Shown here: piece by piece, positions 36,911-50,127 of the stretch
How positions within the stretch are numbered: the first letter of the stretch is position 1
Layout of the letters: every line of letters begins with the position of its first letter
From: Laetiporus sulphureus 93-53
Taxonomy: Eukaryota; Basidiomycota; Agaricomycetes; Polyporales; Laetiporaceae
Reading direction: 5' to 3'
Length of the DNA: 64,000 nt
Assembly: GCF_001632365.1 (NCBI RefSeq)
Contig: NW_024468511.1
Span: 1,564,899 to 1,628,898, forward strand
The notes under the pieces: generated by a model
What the model was told of the DNA's origin: nothing
Databases searched by the model: none
The model's input: the letters and a program-made list of their open reading frames with translations, nothing else
Made by a program: the position numbers and the translations under genes

Positions 36911-39711
36911 CTACTTGCACGTCACGGCGCGCAATTCAAACGCTAATCTGCCGCAACTGTAAGAGACATCAACGACAGGTCGGCAACACACATGTCGGGG
37001 ACACTCACTGGGAGGTATGTCCACTTCATTGTCATTCAGGTACCATGCTCCTGATGCAAGCGCATTAACCTTCATAATTAAACACACAACCAAGGCCAGC
37101 TGCTCACGGTCGCCTGTCATAGTTTTCTCATTGTATGTCTGCCCATCACCGAGCCAGTAGAATCGATTGTGAACGCCGTCGGCAGATTCGTACTTGAAAT
37201 CCTCCCAGCGCGGGTGCTCGAGAACGCGCAATCCATGCAATGACGAGCCTTGAAAGACATCAGCCACTGTTGAATGCGGAATGGAGGTGCTCCACCTGGC
37301 CAGAGGCCCACAATCCGTCCATCTTCTGTACCCATCTTGTACCAAGATCTGCATTTCTCGCTGAAAACGGTCTGGAAGATGCACAAATGTAGACTTAGCG
37401 ATGTCTGATAGCACCTTTTCTTCTTGATACGCACCTTTGGGAAATAGTTCTTCACATGGCGACAAGATCAATATCCCACTCCCTACAATTCATGTGAAAA
37501 GGTAACACACCTCCAAATACTCTTCGAAATCCCTCACTGCTTCCTTCTTTACCTCGATACTCTTCAGCCTCTCCCTCTGCATCTTCTTCATTGCTGCAAC
37601 TGCATATTCGACCTGGCGCTCTAGCAATATGAGCAGCGAGCCGGTAGCAAGTACCGAGTTTGGGCCGAATGCCATGAACCAGTTTGGAAATCCGTCTGTA
37701 CACATAGAGAGGTACGTCGAGGGATGCGGGGTCCATTTCTCTTGGATGGACAGCCCACCGCGGCCAGCGATGGAGAAATCGAGATGGAAAGAAATGTCAA
37801 AGCCTGTGGAAGAGAGCGTACAATCATTTAATTGTGGAAGACAGTTGAGGGAAAGACGCACCGGTTGCACATATGATGACGTCGAGATCAGTATGTTTCC
37901 CGTCAACTGTTTCGATGCCTCGCGGAGTGATGCGCCGGATATCTTTCGGAACAAAGTCCACCTACACCATACACGTTGATCACTGTCAAGCCTGACGTGA
38001 GGTGAGTCATCGCGTACGTTATCCTCACACAATGCCTCCAAGTAACCAGGTCCAGGTGTCAATCGCCTGCATGAGACCGCAAAATCAGGAAGCACTAGCG
38101 CACCGCGATCATTACCAGAGGACATCTAGAACCGAAAACATGCATACAGTGATCCATGATCCACGGTTTCTTTGCTAACTTCTTCCTCATGTTCTCCGTG
38201 AATTCCTGACGTGCCGTTGTTTGTTGCGTGCTGCCTCGCAGAGTGAGACCGTGGTTGGACTAGATAATCGGGACATCACTGATCCCGTACGTGCAGATGA
38301 CAATCATCAGAGCATACTTGAAGCGCAGATTCCAATTCATGCCGGAATTGCTTGTACTCCTCTTCGTCCTTAAATGCCTCCTTGTCGTCCTGACTGAATT
38401 CAACTGCTTTGATGTCAGTGTGACACCCAACATAACTACGAACAAAAATAACCCACAGTTCTCAGCACCCGTGTCATGCCGAAGGAGCTCTCCCAGCTTG
38501 TGTCGAGTGAACGGCGGCGAAACCCAAGTCTTACCGCGCACAAACTGAACCATCCTACCGACGTGCGGTTGTAGCGCTGCAACGGTTTGAATCGCACTCG
38601 AGCCCTGCCAAACATGCATTTTCCAGTACAGCAGCCGTTATGCAAAAGTGAATACTGACCGAGCCGATGACGCCGACCTTCTTCGTTCTCCACTGCCAGT
38701 CTTCAACCGCTTTCTCCCACGTGCGCTCGCCGACGTCAAAGTTAGCAGTGTGGAGGAGTTTTCCTTCGAACGTGTTCAAGCCGTCGATTTCGGGCCACTT
38801 CCACCTGCTCAGCATGCCGACGCCCGTGAAGAGGAAGTCAGCAGTGTCGGTGAACTCTTCATATTCGTCATCCGCATTGTTAGAACTGCGAGAGCTGTTC
38901 GCAGCGTAGTTAGGCGGAGTGCTCCAAGGGAACGGAGGAAAGGACAGACCATGGGACGTCTAACCCGCAGATGCCACTTTCCCGTTAGCTCCTCGTATCG
39001 CGCATGCAGGACGCGGTGTTGCAGCTTGATGTAGGGGACGAGCTTGTGCTTTTCGACGACAGACTCGAGATGAGTGCGGATCTCCGCGCCAGGAGCGTAG
39101 AGGCTCGACCAATCAGTCTATATACGCGAATCGTGAGAATCATTGAGTCAGACGGGCATGTTTCACTGCAGAAGTGGTGACAAGAGAATTTGGAATGGAC
39201 AGACCTTCGGTTCGAATGTGAGTTGATACTGATGAATATGGAGATTGTAAGCGTAGCATAGAAAGAAATAAACAAACGTACGCAATGGGACGGGATGTCG
39301 CATGCCACGCCACTAGCGCTTATGAGCGGTATAGCAGAGATTTTATCAGTGCACACTCACGGATACCGATTGGAGTACCAGGTTCCACCCACGCCTGCGT
39401 TCTGCTCGTATATAGTCAGTTCGAGGTTAGGAATTCTCTGTTGGAATCTGGAGCGCATATACGAAGCATTTCAGCGTCACAAACCACAGCTAGAAGCGAT
39501 GAGCGCACCTAATCCCTGCGATGATGCCGCTGTATCCTGCGCCGATCACGATGACCTTCATGGGTCTGTACTCGTCAATGGAGAAGTCCCCGAGCTTGAA
39601 GCCGCTCTGGCTGCCATTACACATGTTGTTCGTCGTGGAGCTATTATCCATAGTCAAAGCGAGCTCGCAAGTTTTGGAAGAGTCTGGGATGCTAGCTCCA
39701 CTGTGGTCCAA
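36911..39711 (-). CDS. Baeyer-Villiger-type FAD monooxygenase
   Basis: This is a predicted FAD- and NADPH-dependent monooxygenase that inserts oxygen next to a carbonyl or hydroxylates a heteroatom. The start is MDHSGASIP at 39711, or MDNSSTT at 39651. The FAD Rossmann motif is VIGAGYSGIIAG. Next come GVGGTWYSNRYPG and ACDIPSHCYQ, then WSSLYAPGAEI. The family fingerprint FEGKLLHTANFD fits F-x-G-x3-H-x3 but ends Phe-Asp instead of the usual Trp-Pro/Asp. The NADPH Rossmann motif is VGVIGSGSSAIQ. RRLTPGPGYLEAL, ICATGFDISF and FMAFGPNS follow. About ten short introns were removed to read this, and no break was found. The last exon is uncertain: reading on ends at 36911, while splicing a 3' intron ends at about 36943. 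With two terpene cyclases within 26 kb it is a candidate tailoring enzyme, but this is only positional inference. Confidence 0.85.
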
Positions 39712-42700
39712 TTATATAGCCAGAATGTACTCGCATACCCTTGGGATCAAATCGAGCAATTCAGGTCATAGACATACTCAAGTTTTGACGAAAATTCTTA
39801 AGTGAGCAGGGCGATGATTGCGCGCTGACCGCTGTGGTCAACATCTTCCTTTTCTAGTCTCTTCCTGATGCAAAGGGACAGTCCGAAAGGCTTTTCTTTA
39901 AGCCTAATGAACGTGCCCTGGGGAAGACACGACATTCAGTAATATGTGATAATAAGAGAAGCATCAGTTTCCTGCATCATCACCGAGCAGAATAGCAGAA
40001 TGTATGCGCCTTAGCAAGTTGAAGTCCAATTATATACTATGATAACTGCCGGCGTACCTGGTTTGACATTCTCAGAAGAGCGGTTTCCTATTCAGTAGAT
40101 GAGCGCCGCCTCGAGGCACCGATCTTGAGCTGTTGCAGCGGGACTTGACAAAGAAAGTAAGAGCGAGTGTGAACTATGGATGCTTCACAAGGCGATGGCC
40201 GATGTCCAAAGAAGAATCATTGATGCATGAAGTCAGCGCCTGACCTAGTCGAAATGGCGGCGTAATAAAGCTGAGCAGTGCCGTCTGTATGCTTTGAGAT
40301 AGAGCTCTTCGGATGCAACAACCAACGAGATGCAGATGTAGCATTGCATACACGAAACGGCGCCGTGCAATTGATTTACGGTGATGCAGACACGCACGCA
40401 CGTTTCTCCACTGACAAAGCTTGCCACAGTTCGCTACAGATAATCACCGCAAGGATTAGAACCTTGACGGAGTGATGCTTAAAGTCGCCGTACGGATTTT
40501 ACTGGACAATGCCGCGATGGACGCCGCGATGGACCTCAAGTCGAAGCACAGGCGAGCGATGCGGATCCTGAATTCGTTCACGTAGGCTTCGATTTTTCGA
40601 CTTCGGTATGTCAGATCGTGTGCAGACTCGTAGACTTGGGTGGCAGATAGCCGATGTTGGATGGTCGAGGCGTGACTATCCAGCACTCAGCAGCCTGTGT
40701 CAATGTCGGCTCGAAGACTTACGTGACGATTTTACGCACATTCACACGTATCGAAGCAAAACCAGACATCTGTCCTTCTCATTAGGCCGAGACGAGTGCA
40801 ATGGTCTCGACCTGTCCCGAACAGCAGGAAGGAGACAATCGCCTGTCAGCTTCAGTGGTCTCGCCAACGCTCACACGGCATATGTTCGTTGACACACCTC
40901 GGACCTCAACTCCGCTCTATATATGCGCGCACGGTTTGATTGCAACAGACCTTCGCCACGGAAGGCCCAATCGGACGGATCTCCATGGCCACTGATGAGC
41001 AGTCCATCGTCTCTCCCGGGCCCTGATCGGCTATCAGCTGACTTTTGAGGGGCACAGCGCGCATAGAAGCCTCATCGTCCTACGCCGCAGTGTCCTATCC
41101 TGAGCGAAGGATACTAGATCCGAGCGTGAAGGCTACGGATTCCTTCCTATTTCCCACAACGATTGCACGGAGTCTAGGCATTTGGTTCGCGGGCCCGGAT
41201 GCGGTGCTGGGCGTTGAGTATTGAGTATTGAGTCTGAGTATCTCTTTAAGATGCGGATCCTCGATCGCTCAAGCAGGTTGACACCAAGTCCAATGTGCAC
41301 GATTAGGTGGCGTGATCGTGCTTTGCAGCAAATGTTATGCACACGACAAACTATGCGTCGGCATTTACGACGACGGAGACACGCGCCACCACCTCTGCAC
41401 AACGTCAGCGCAGTGCGCGCCGAAGAGTGACCACGCATGCTTGTCCTTCTGGAAATGCGCCGTGCTCCCGGACGGCGGATAGTAGCGGATAATGAGCGGA
41501 GCGCGCCGCCAACCTGCCGGTGCGCGTACTCCGCGAAGGAGGCTCAATGTATGAAAAAGGGCGAGAGTTGTGCAAGCGGGGTGCGGGGTGAACATGTCTG
41601 CAGAAACAGATGCAGGGCTCATTTGGGTTAGATTACGAATGGTGCATCGCGCACGCACGCGTGGAGCTGTAGCCCGACTCGGAGTTTCTTGAAGTCGGGG
41701 CACCCGGAGAACCACCCGGAAGACCTTTCGACACACCGAGCTCAAGCAACCTGAGCAGACTTGCGGGATGTTTCGATTGAACGCGGGTTCATCAACGTCG
41801 TGCATCGTGTCCGGACTGGTGCAGCGCAGCATTCGCGGTAGCCGCGGGACCGCGGGCAAGGACGAGCTTCACAAGAACGCGGATACGAATGGGGAACAAG
41901 GTCAAGGGTTCATTGAACGACGAAGTGTCGAAGCGGGCCTACCTGGCGGGGTGTGCATGTCTGCCCCGAGTTGGCATGCTGGACGGGGACGGGTGCCACC
42001 GCTGGTTCCAAGGGTGGGAGGGACGCGGGTCAGACCGAGAGCGCAAAAGCCCGACGCGGTGAGGTACGACTTCTTGAGAGCCTGGACGAGAAGTTGGGCG
42101 CAATTCAACGCGTCTGTACATCGTGTGTGCGTGCAAGATAGCCTATCATATGATGGTCATGACATGAGCGACGAAGCGCACGGCGCTCGGACTTTAGTAA
42201 TCTTCACGATAGGTACAGGCACGCCGAGGTTGGACAGCGTTCGGGGCAGAGATGTTTTCACACCCACGAAGGCATCCGGCGGCACCTCGTATGTAGGATC
42301 GTCGCTTTGAGTCCATCGTACTACTCATGAGGCCTTGGGAACGTGCGAACGTTAGCCAGAAAGCTGACCCACTGTGCGTTGCTGATAGTACAAAGATACA
42401 AGTATATTGCGACAAAACAGACAATCAATGCCGTAGATATATGCGTGCATGAAGACGAGGTACCCTACGAAATGCAAACGACCATTATCCGTCAGATAGA
42501 CTAATGATATAGCGGGCCCAACACATGTGCAGGGAGTGTATGTGTACGAAATGTCTTTGTCAGTGTTCTGACCTTGGGTTTTATAGTTTTGGTGTGGGCC
42601 CGAAGTAGAACAGCATGCGACAGGCGGAAGATGGAAACGGATTGCAATAAAATAGGACAATAGCCAACTCACGCCGTTCCTCACCAGACGCATGCTCAAC

Positions 42701-42766
42701 CATCCACCCTCCCCGACGCGGAGCGATATACAGGCAGACGAGACGGGTCATGACGCGCCCGATAGC
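39712..42766. other. 3 kb without a recognised gene
   Basis: Only short or low-complexity ORFs occur, the longest being plus 41768-42310 (Arg/Gly/Ser-rich, no domain). No RNA gene was recognised. The first part is presumably the monooxygenase promoter. Confidence 0.35.
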
Positions 42767-43441
42767 CTAGCGCGGGGTCGTAGCGGCCCTACGCATAGAT
42801 GGACGGTTATCTGGGTTGGCACGCCTCCACTTCTGTTCCCACTCCTGTAATGCCCTGATCGTCGACACGTCAGACATGCAAACTCTACACGGATAAGCGA
42901 GACACGTACTTGACGAACCCAGAGTTGGGCTTGATGCAGGCGCGCCTACGCTTGACAAAGTTGAAGGCCGAGTCGTATGTCATGTTCTGCGTGTATATGA
43001 GGTATGCGATGACGATCGCGGCCGAGCGAGATACGCCCTGTGTTCGCCAGAGTTAGCAGGCAGCTGGTAGACACGGCGCAATACACGCACCTGCTGACAG
43101 TGCACGAGCACGTTCACTCCCCTACGCAACCGATCGTCTATCCACCGCACTGTCGCATCCAAGTATGGCCGGATGTCGACCGATGAGCTGTCGAGGATGT
43201 CGAGGCGGAAGGACTCGAGGGGCTTGGAGGAAGAGGTGGACTCGGGGACCCAAGGCGCGTCAAGGACCTGGACGAGGGCGGAGATGTGGGCCTGGTCGAG
43301 AACTGCCTGGTCGAGGACAGCGGAGAAGGAGCCAATGTAGAGGGCGCCGGTGTGGGCGGCGGTGGACGCAGGGATGACGAGGTGCATGGGGGTGCACATG
43401 GCCTGCATGACCTCTGGCGGAAGGGTGTCGAAGCGGATCAT
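42767..43441 (-). CDS. Dual-specificity protein phosphatase
   Basis: Predicted to remove phosphate from phospho-Tyr and phospho-Ser/Thr residues of proteins. Three exons (43441-43091, 43037-42910, 42854-42767) sum to 567 nt, giving 188 aa in frame. The signature H114-C115-Q-Q-G-V-S-R121 (HC-x5-R) is split by intron 1 exactly after the two Gln codons. It is followed by SAAIVIAYLIYTQNMTYDSA and FVKRRRACIKPNSGF, both typical of small atypical dual-specificity phosphatases. An N-terminal GALYIGSFSAVLD and the acidic segment with DSSSVDI before the loop also fit. There is no zinc finger or other domain, so a Yvh1-type protein is unlikely. The C-terminus is basic (RRANPDNRPSMRR). Confidence 0.9.
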
Positions 43442-46400
43442 GGTGAAGACGGGGAGTGTGTTGGTGGGTATGTGCTAAGGTGCGCTGGAGGGAGACGAGG
43501 GGAGACGGGCAGCATGAGAGGGGTTATATAGATCTGGAGGAAAAGGACGGCGAGGGATGGGGGCGGAGCGGATGGGTGATGGAGATGGGCCGCCCCATAT
43601 CCGGAACCAGCAGATCTCGATTTGGGCGCCAATTGCCTGATCAAGCCGATCTTGCAATCTTATCACTGCCCACCGTTGGCCCAGATCGTGTACGTAAGCG
43701 ACCCTGCTGTCGTTGGTAATATGCACATCCGCACCCCTTTGGTCCCCATTCGAGTGCAGTGCACGTCCTCCGTGGTCGGCCTTCGCGACGCCTATCCTTA
43801 CTCCGTTTATCCATCTCCATGCCCCGTACCCACCTTCCGCTCCTCCGCGTCTTGTTCTCCAGCTTTCTCCCTCCAATTGTCGCCCACCAGAGCCCTCCGA
43901 TATCCGGGCTCGAGCATGCCGACTCCAGCCCCCACGATCACCAGGCTCATCTGGGCGCTTCTGCATCTCCACCAACCGCTGTCCCAGATCGCGCTGACGT
44001 CGTGGCTGCCCGCGCACACCCAACACAAACTCTACTCGCGTATTGGACTAGCGGTGGATACCGATGCTGGCGCAGAGGTCCCACCGGCATCCAGTCGCGA
44101 GGAGGCTCTGGTCGCCGCTGCTGAGTCTGTCTGTTCCAGAGCCGAGGTGCCACTTGAGAGACCGAATCGCTCGATCGTTCGTGACGTCTTCCGCGTCTTG
44201 ATGACTATGCAAATGGAGCATTGCAATCTCCACTCTTGTGTGGCTATTCGTCCTCAACGCAACTGCGCACCGGTCTCACTCCGATATCTAGCACTTTACT
44301 ATTCCCAAACCTTGGACGGCGGTCCACGGGTGTCATATATGCAGTGTGGTGGTGGTAACCTCCGGTCATCTCATCGTCTCCTATCCTTGCGTGGTGCCCT
44401 CTGGACTCGAAGCTTCAGACTCCATCCTAGGACCGCATATATGCACGCTCAGTCTGAACTGTGTCGATATCGCAGCTATCTCCAGGATTAACCTCGGAGA
44501 CGCCGCTGGTCATCGCGAGGCCACAAGAACCATATTTGTGCATTCCGACGGATTCTGATTCAGACCGAAGCTCGGTGTATGCGTCTTAGAACGTCACTTC
44601 TCCCGACATGAGGCCTCTCCCAGCACACCGGAACCCACTCGGGACCCGCTTGGAATTCAGAAAGTCTCTGAGCTCTGATCCGCGGCGAAGTTACCAACGA
44701 TCGGGTGCGATAGGTGGCCTTGATATCTTGCTGTATCAGATTTTATAAATACCGCGTGTCCTGAAGAATAGCAAGCCATCCTTAATATCACCCTCGGCCA
44801 GCACTGCTGATCGTCATGAGGCCAGCACGAAGCGCATATAACCATTCATCGCATGCGTTCCCTTGGATTTCAATCGAGACCGAGGCTCACATATCCGCTG
44901 CGGATTCTCGATATGAGGCCTGCCCTGGTGCACAGGGGTCCCATTGGAACGTACCGACTTTCGCAGCTCTCTAATCCGATATCAAGCTGAAATGGCCTTG
45001 ATGTCTCGACGTATCAAAGTCCCTGTACACTTCATTGGTGGTGGCGAAGGTCGTGATGCCTTCGAACGTCTACCTTTGGTAGTGTCGATCCTGCCCTTTG
45101 GTGCTGCGGCTTTGCGGCTTTAAGGACTCACGCCTCTCCAACTTCTCAGAAGACGGTACGCATTTCGTAAAGGACGCTCCGCCGTGCTCATGCAGATGAC
45201 CCAAAGAAGAGTCTGTGTGAAGCTGGCCTATTCCTGCCTCATGCGAATCTGTCCTTCGTCGGTCGCGACGTACCAGCTTGGCGATCCTACAGCCCTCATG
45301 TTCAGCGCGTATACCTCACGTCTGACATGCTTAATAGACTTCTGGGTCCTATTTCGATCGAAACGCACACCAGCTTGGGAGCACTCTTTTACCAAAAGTT
45401 TACCCACCCGACATGTCGAAGTCTACCGCGCTCCCAGGCCTCGGTGATCTGGCGAAATGCCGTCAACCCTCTGGCTGTCCTGATTGAGTCTGGCGACTGT
45501 GGTCTGCTATATCAAGGATGATCTGAATGCCTGACTGCTCGTGGCGATCGTCGATACTGTCTTCTCAATCTCACGAATCTGGGCGGTGCTATGAGCTGCC
45601 ATATGAGGCGCTGTCGATCTGCGATAGGAGGGCTGCTGCCTCGATGGACATTCTCGCGTTTGCGGCAGGCCGTCTGTCTAAATGGTCCCGCAAGACTTAA
45701 ATTCGCATGCAAGACGTGTTCGACTGTCGTGATGCTTACTCACATATGCACGCCTACTGTCTCGTCGGCATATCATGGATCCAGGCAGGCCCAGGCCGAT
45801 GTTGTTTTCTGAGCGATCGCGATCCACGGCGAGAGAAGATTATTTTACTGTTTCCGTCTCGAGACTGCCTCCGCGCCGATACACACACATATCAAATGTT
45901 TTTTCCTGCGATGCAACACACGCCCCGGTTACCTGGAACCTGCCCGGAAGTAACTGTGCTGTCCGACCTTTCGGATCCGGTGCGAAGTAGCGAGCCGCCC
46001 GATTGAATGCGAGAATGCTGTGTAAATCTTGAAAAGCCTGGCCGCAGCGTGCTGCTTTGTCAAGGCTAAATTGAATGGCCTCCCATTCGCAGCGATCGTC
46101 GTTTGGGCTTCTTCTGTTCTTCAGACACTATCTCTTAAGCTTTCCTCACTGGGCGCTGCCGATCTGTTCATATCAAGGGCTGCGGGCTCGAAAGGCTCTG
46201 TCTCGCCTCCCCGTTCAATTCATCTTGTCTTTGGATGTGTCTCGTGGCAGAATGCTCTCGCTTATGTCCGACGCACTCGTGGCCGTCAGCAGGTAGAATG
46301 AAACACCTCGAGGACTCTTAGTAGCTGTTTCAAGAGGTGCATCATGAGGAATATTGAGCCGTCGGGAACAGCACAGACCGTCCCATGGCCGACATCCTCG

Positions 46401-49400
46401 GTAATCGACCCAGATGGACAAGAGTTGGAGTCCCGACGACCACGCTATTTCCGCCATGATCTGCATTCTATCGACGTGAGCGTCGACGTGCTGCGGAAAC
46501 GATGGCAGTAGAGTTACACCACGATGTGCACGAAATAATCAGGCCTCGCGATAGACGAGATTTGGACTAGGGCCTGATTCCAGGTTATACTGCCAAGATG
46601 CCGCATGGACAGGAGATGTGCCCGGCTGATCAAAGCTTCGTCGACTTCAAAGCCAGCTCGCTCCTTCAGGCAAATACTTGCATACGAGATTTTGAACTCT
46701 GATGCAACGTTTTGCTATGATAGCAATCACATGCGTAACGCCAGCCTTGCTGCCAGACATATACTGCATTGGTTCCTCTTCCATATTGTCTACTCAGTCA
46801 TCACGAGAACAATCAGGCTCTTCCGCCACAATGTTGAAGTCACATACACATATCAGTCAAGGAGTCTGAAAGCTTAGAGCAGTTCAGTCCTAGCATGCAA
46901 TGCCGGACGCCAAGGAAATAGAATTCATCGCCATGGGAGAGACGAATATTAAGCTCCCGTCAAGGGAGCACTTGGAATGTATGCCCACACGGAGCTTGTC
47001 TAGGTTTTCATATTGAGAAATTGAGGGACGCAAGAATCTCGTTGCCGCGGCGCGGCTTTGTGATATGATCAACTGATCACAAACAGGCAACAAGGCTTAT
47101 CATTGCACGAGCAGAAATTGGGGTGCATGTCTGCGATGTCTGACATCCTCGAGGCTGGTTCTTGGTTGCTTCTCGGGCACATCGTGGTTTGATAGGCTGG
47201 GTCGCTGAGTGCTTCTAGCACACCGTATAAACTGCGGCATGGAACAAGAGTCTAGCCGCTGACGGTCATTAAAGCATAAGCATAGGCGCACAGTTGGCCT
47301 AGAGCACGGAAGCGCTCCCGGTTGCGGTTGCAGGGAAGGTATTCATGCTAGGTCAAGTACATAAATGGCCATCATGCACAAGAACGTCCAAACGTTCCGC
47401 CAATCGTCGTGCAGATACTGGCCCTATGGCCTTGAATTCATCATGAGATTGCTCAGTAGACCAGCTCCGGAGAGCCAGCGACGAATCAAGCAACAACAGC
47501 GGGGATGGACATCGAAGATCGATGGGTTCCCACTGGACGCCAAGAATGTATGAGACTCTGACCTCGCTTCGTCTTGGTATACTCGGGGAGCACACCGAAC
47601 AACGCTTCGGACCTGGCACGGCGGCATGTTAACACACTGCGCACCGTAGGACGAGTCGAAGCACGCCATTGGTCACACTTATCACTTGGCTCAATCAAGC
47701 GAGCCCCTGGAGCGCAGAATTCCGTGGCGTGCCATCGGTGGCAGATCCCCATGTTGTATTCGTCCATCATTTCAATCATTTTCGGGTCCAGCGGTCCGCC
47801 GCGTCTATCAGGACTTCGCGACAATATATGCACTCACGCGCGAACGATCGTCGGAGTCTCTCCCGATGCCGGTGAAAAGGTAGCTCGGAGATTGCGAAGC
47901 CTCAGTTAAGACGAAAGCCGACGGGCACGGAGCGGGAGCAGCCTTGCATGCTTGCGCTGTGCCGGTCGTTTTAGACATCATGGGCAGAGGACTTCAGCTT
48001 CAGGCACCAGGCTTGAAGGTAGATGCTCAGCAATCCATATGGTCACGAAGACCGCAAGTTCATTTAAATAAAGCGCTCTCACTGAATGCGTGCATTTAAC
48101 GTGTCTTGAAGCATGGTTGGATCCGTGTTTGTGTCTGATGGCTACTGGCAGTACATCGCGCTTCGACGCTCTGCAGAAGAACAGAACTTTGTGTAGGCAT
48201 CTAGGTCTCACTCAGCTATTCAAACGTGAGTAAATATGAAAGTAGCCATGCGTGCTTGTCGTGCTATGAGACCGTTGAGGATAGGGATGTGCCGAGCAAA
48301 AGTACGCACATACACGTGTTGCGGTCACGCAGGAGGATTGAGCCGCTGATGTCTGTATTCATGACAGGAGGCGAACGTTGAGAAGTTGAGTCCGTAGACA
48401 TACTCCATTGACTTGAATGCTGGCCTGCATGAGCATGTTTGCTTACTCCCCACACTACATGATTGCAAGGAAACCGCATCTGCCTACGTACAAACAAAAA
48501 TCACCACGCCTTCCACACAACCCACCCGCGATGACTTGCACGGTGTCAGAGGACCTTTATGGTTGTCTTTCGAACAGTGGCTGACGAACAGAGGCAAAGT
48601 GGATACTGCTAGATCGTAAGTTGTCCATCCAACGAGGACTCCTGCGAATGTCGAGCGCAGCCATAAATTCACATTGTGAACCAATGCATTCATTCTTCTG
48701 AGGAATGTGGCCTAGTGAATCGTCTGTGAACGCTGCCTGTCTAGTCGACGTCGGATTGGAACCCCCTATCGAAGAGTGCCAAAGAACAAAGAGTTACAAT
48801 GATGCTGGATCGGTGGTGCTGCACTTGACGTCTTCCCGAGCACATCTAGAGCTTGACATTCAGCAAGAATATATTGGGCAGAACCGCAGCTGCTAAACAT
48901 GTGTAGTCATTTCAAAAGAAACATGCGCGACATTGAAGAATCAGCACACGGTGTCGATTTACGTACATATCGAGACCACAAAGGATAAGAATGAGGAACG
49001 CTGGTTGCGGCGACGGCGTTATACGACTACGGGATGAGAGTCGATCTGCAAAAGTCAAAGTTTATACCTGAGCAGAATCAACTGCCCATATGCCCAAACG
49101 CGTGATGTTTTGATCGCCTATCCTTATGACTCCGCATGCCGCACTTGCTAAGATGTGACTATGCACAAAGTCTGCGATGGGTTAGTCAGAAGGTACAGCA
49201 AAGTGAGGGAGTTCGGGCCACCATCGGCGATCTTGTTCCACCGCGAATGTCTGGAAGATGTCTGGAGGGATCCTACGAAAACTGCGGATGTCCTAGATCC
49301 TAGACACGACAGTGGAGACGAGCGGTTCGATGACGAATGCATCGTTTTACGACAGCGCTGTGGCTCCAGACGCCCTGTGACGCAAGGAAATGAACGTGCA

Positions 49401-50127
49401 TGAGGAGGTACATGTCTCAACGTCCTAGCAGACGGGTTTATGAGCGGATCGCGTACAAGGAGCCATGATTAGCATCGTAGAGGTGGCAAGAGCAGCGAGT
49501 GTAACAGAGAATGCGCATCTTATGCATCCCTAATTGTCAATGCTTGAAGACATCCACGAACGTGCCTGCGAAACACAGCAACGGGTGGCTTGCAGTGGAG
49601 ATTGTCGATGGAGCATCAAATAGAACCAGGCGCTACGAATGCCGATACCCGAGCCACAAGCGGGCAGAGAGTACGAGTAAAAGTGGATAGGATCTGGGCC
49701 GGCCAGCGCCGACTTTGTTATGCGCACCTCTTGAACGTTGACAACGCCATGCTCCCGGCGAACAGGAATTTAGCAGTTCAAGGAGATGGTGCTACATCAA
49801 GACATGTTCACAAAGAGAAAGAAAGTAGCAACGCACACCAGAACAACCTAACCACAGTGGCCGCGTCAGCCGGGCCACCGCCACATATGGGAGGTTTCGG
49901 TCACGTGACTAAAGCGCGTTCTCGGCACGGGTAAATCAGATAAATTTTCGAAGAAATATATGGACCGGCCGGTGTGGTGGCTGCGCTGGAGTCTCGCGTT
50001 CTCCGCCAATCCTCCTTCGAACGTGCGTCCCGCTGCTCGGTAAGTACCACTCTTCTCAACCCCGCCCGCCTTTCCTTCATAAACGACCATTTGCTCCCGG
50101 TCGGATTCGCCACTTTCTAAACGTCGC
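43442..50127. other. 6.7 kb without a recognised gene
   Basis: This is the largest gene-poor block. A plus ORF at 43622-44491 (289 codons) starts beside the phosphatase promoter and contains an open stretch with TRLIWALLHLHQPLSQ. It is overlapped by a 183-codon minus ORF and has no domain, so it is not called. From 44541 to about 45035 there is an imperfect tandem duplication, listed separately. The remainder is stop-rich in all frames. Confidence 0.35.
44541..45035. repeat. Imperfect tandem duplication of about 300 bp
   Basis: Two units share ordered words. Unit 1 at about 44541-44735 reads GATTC..GACCGAAGCTC, ATGAGGCCT, GGAACCCACTCGG and GGTGGCCTTGATATC. Unit 2 at about 44862-45012 reads GATTTC..GACCGAGGCTC, ATGAGGCCT, GGTCCCATTGGAAC and ATGGCCTTGATGTC. 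Divergence is high, so the duplication is old. It may be the remains of a repeated-domain gene; no function is assigned. Confidence 0.45.

Noticed and set aside
43622..44491. 289-codon plus-strand ORF divergent from the dual-specificity phosphatase.
   Set aside because: Competing 183-codon ORF on the other strand, no domain, later half reads into degenerate repeat sequence.
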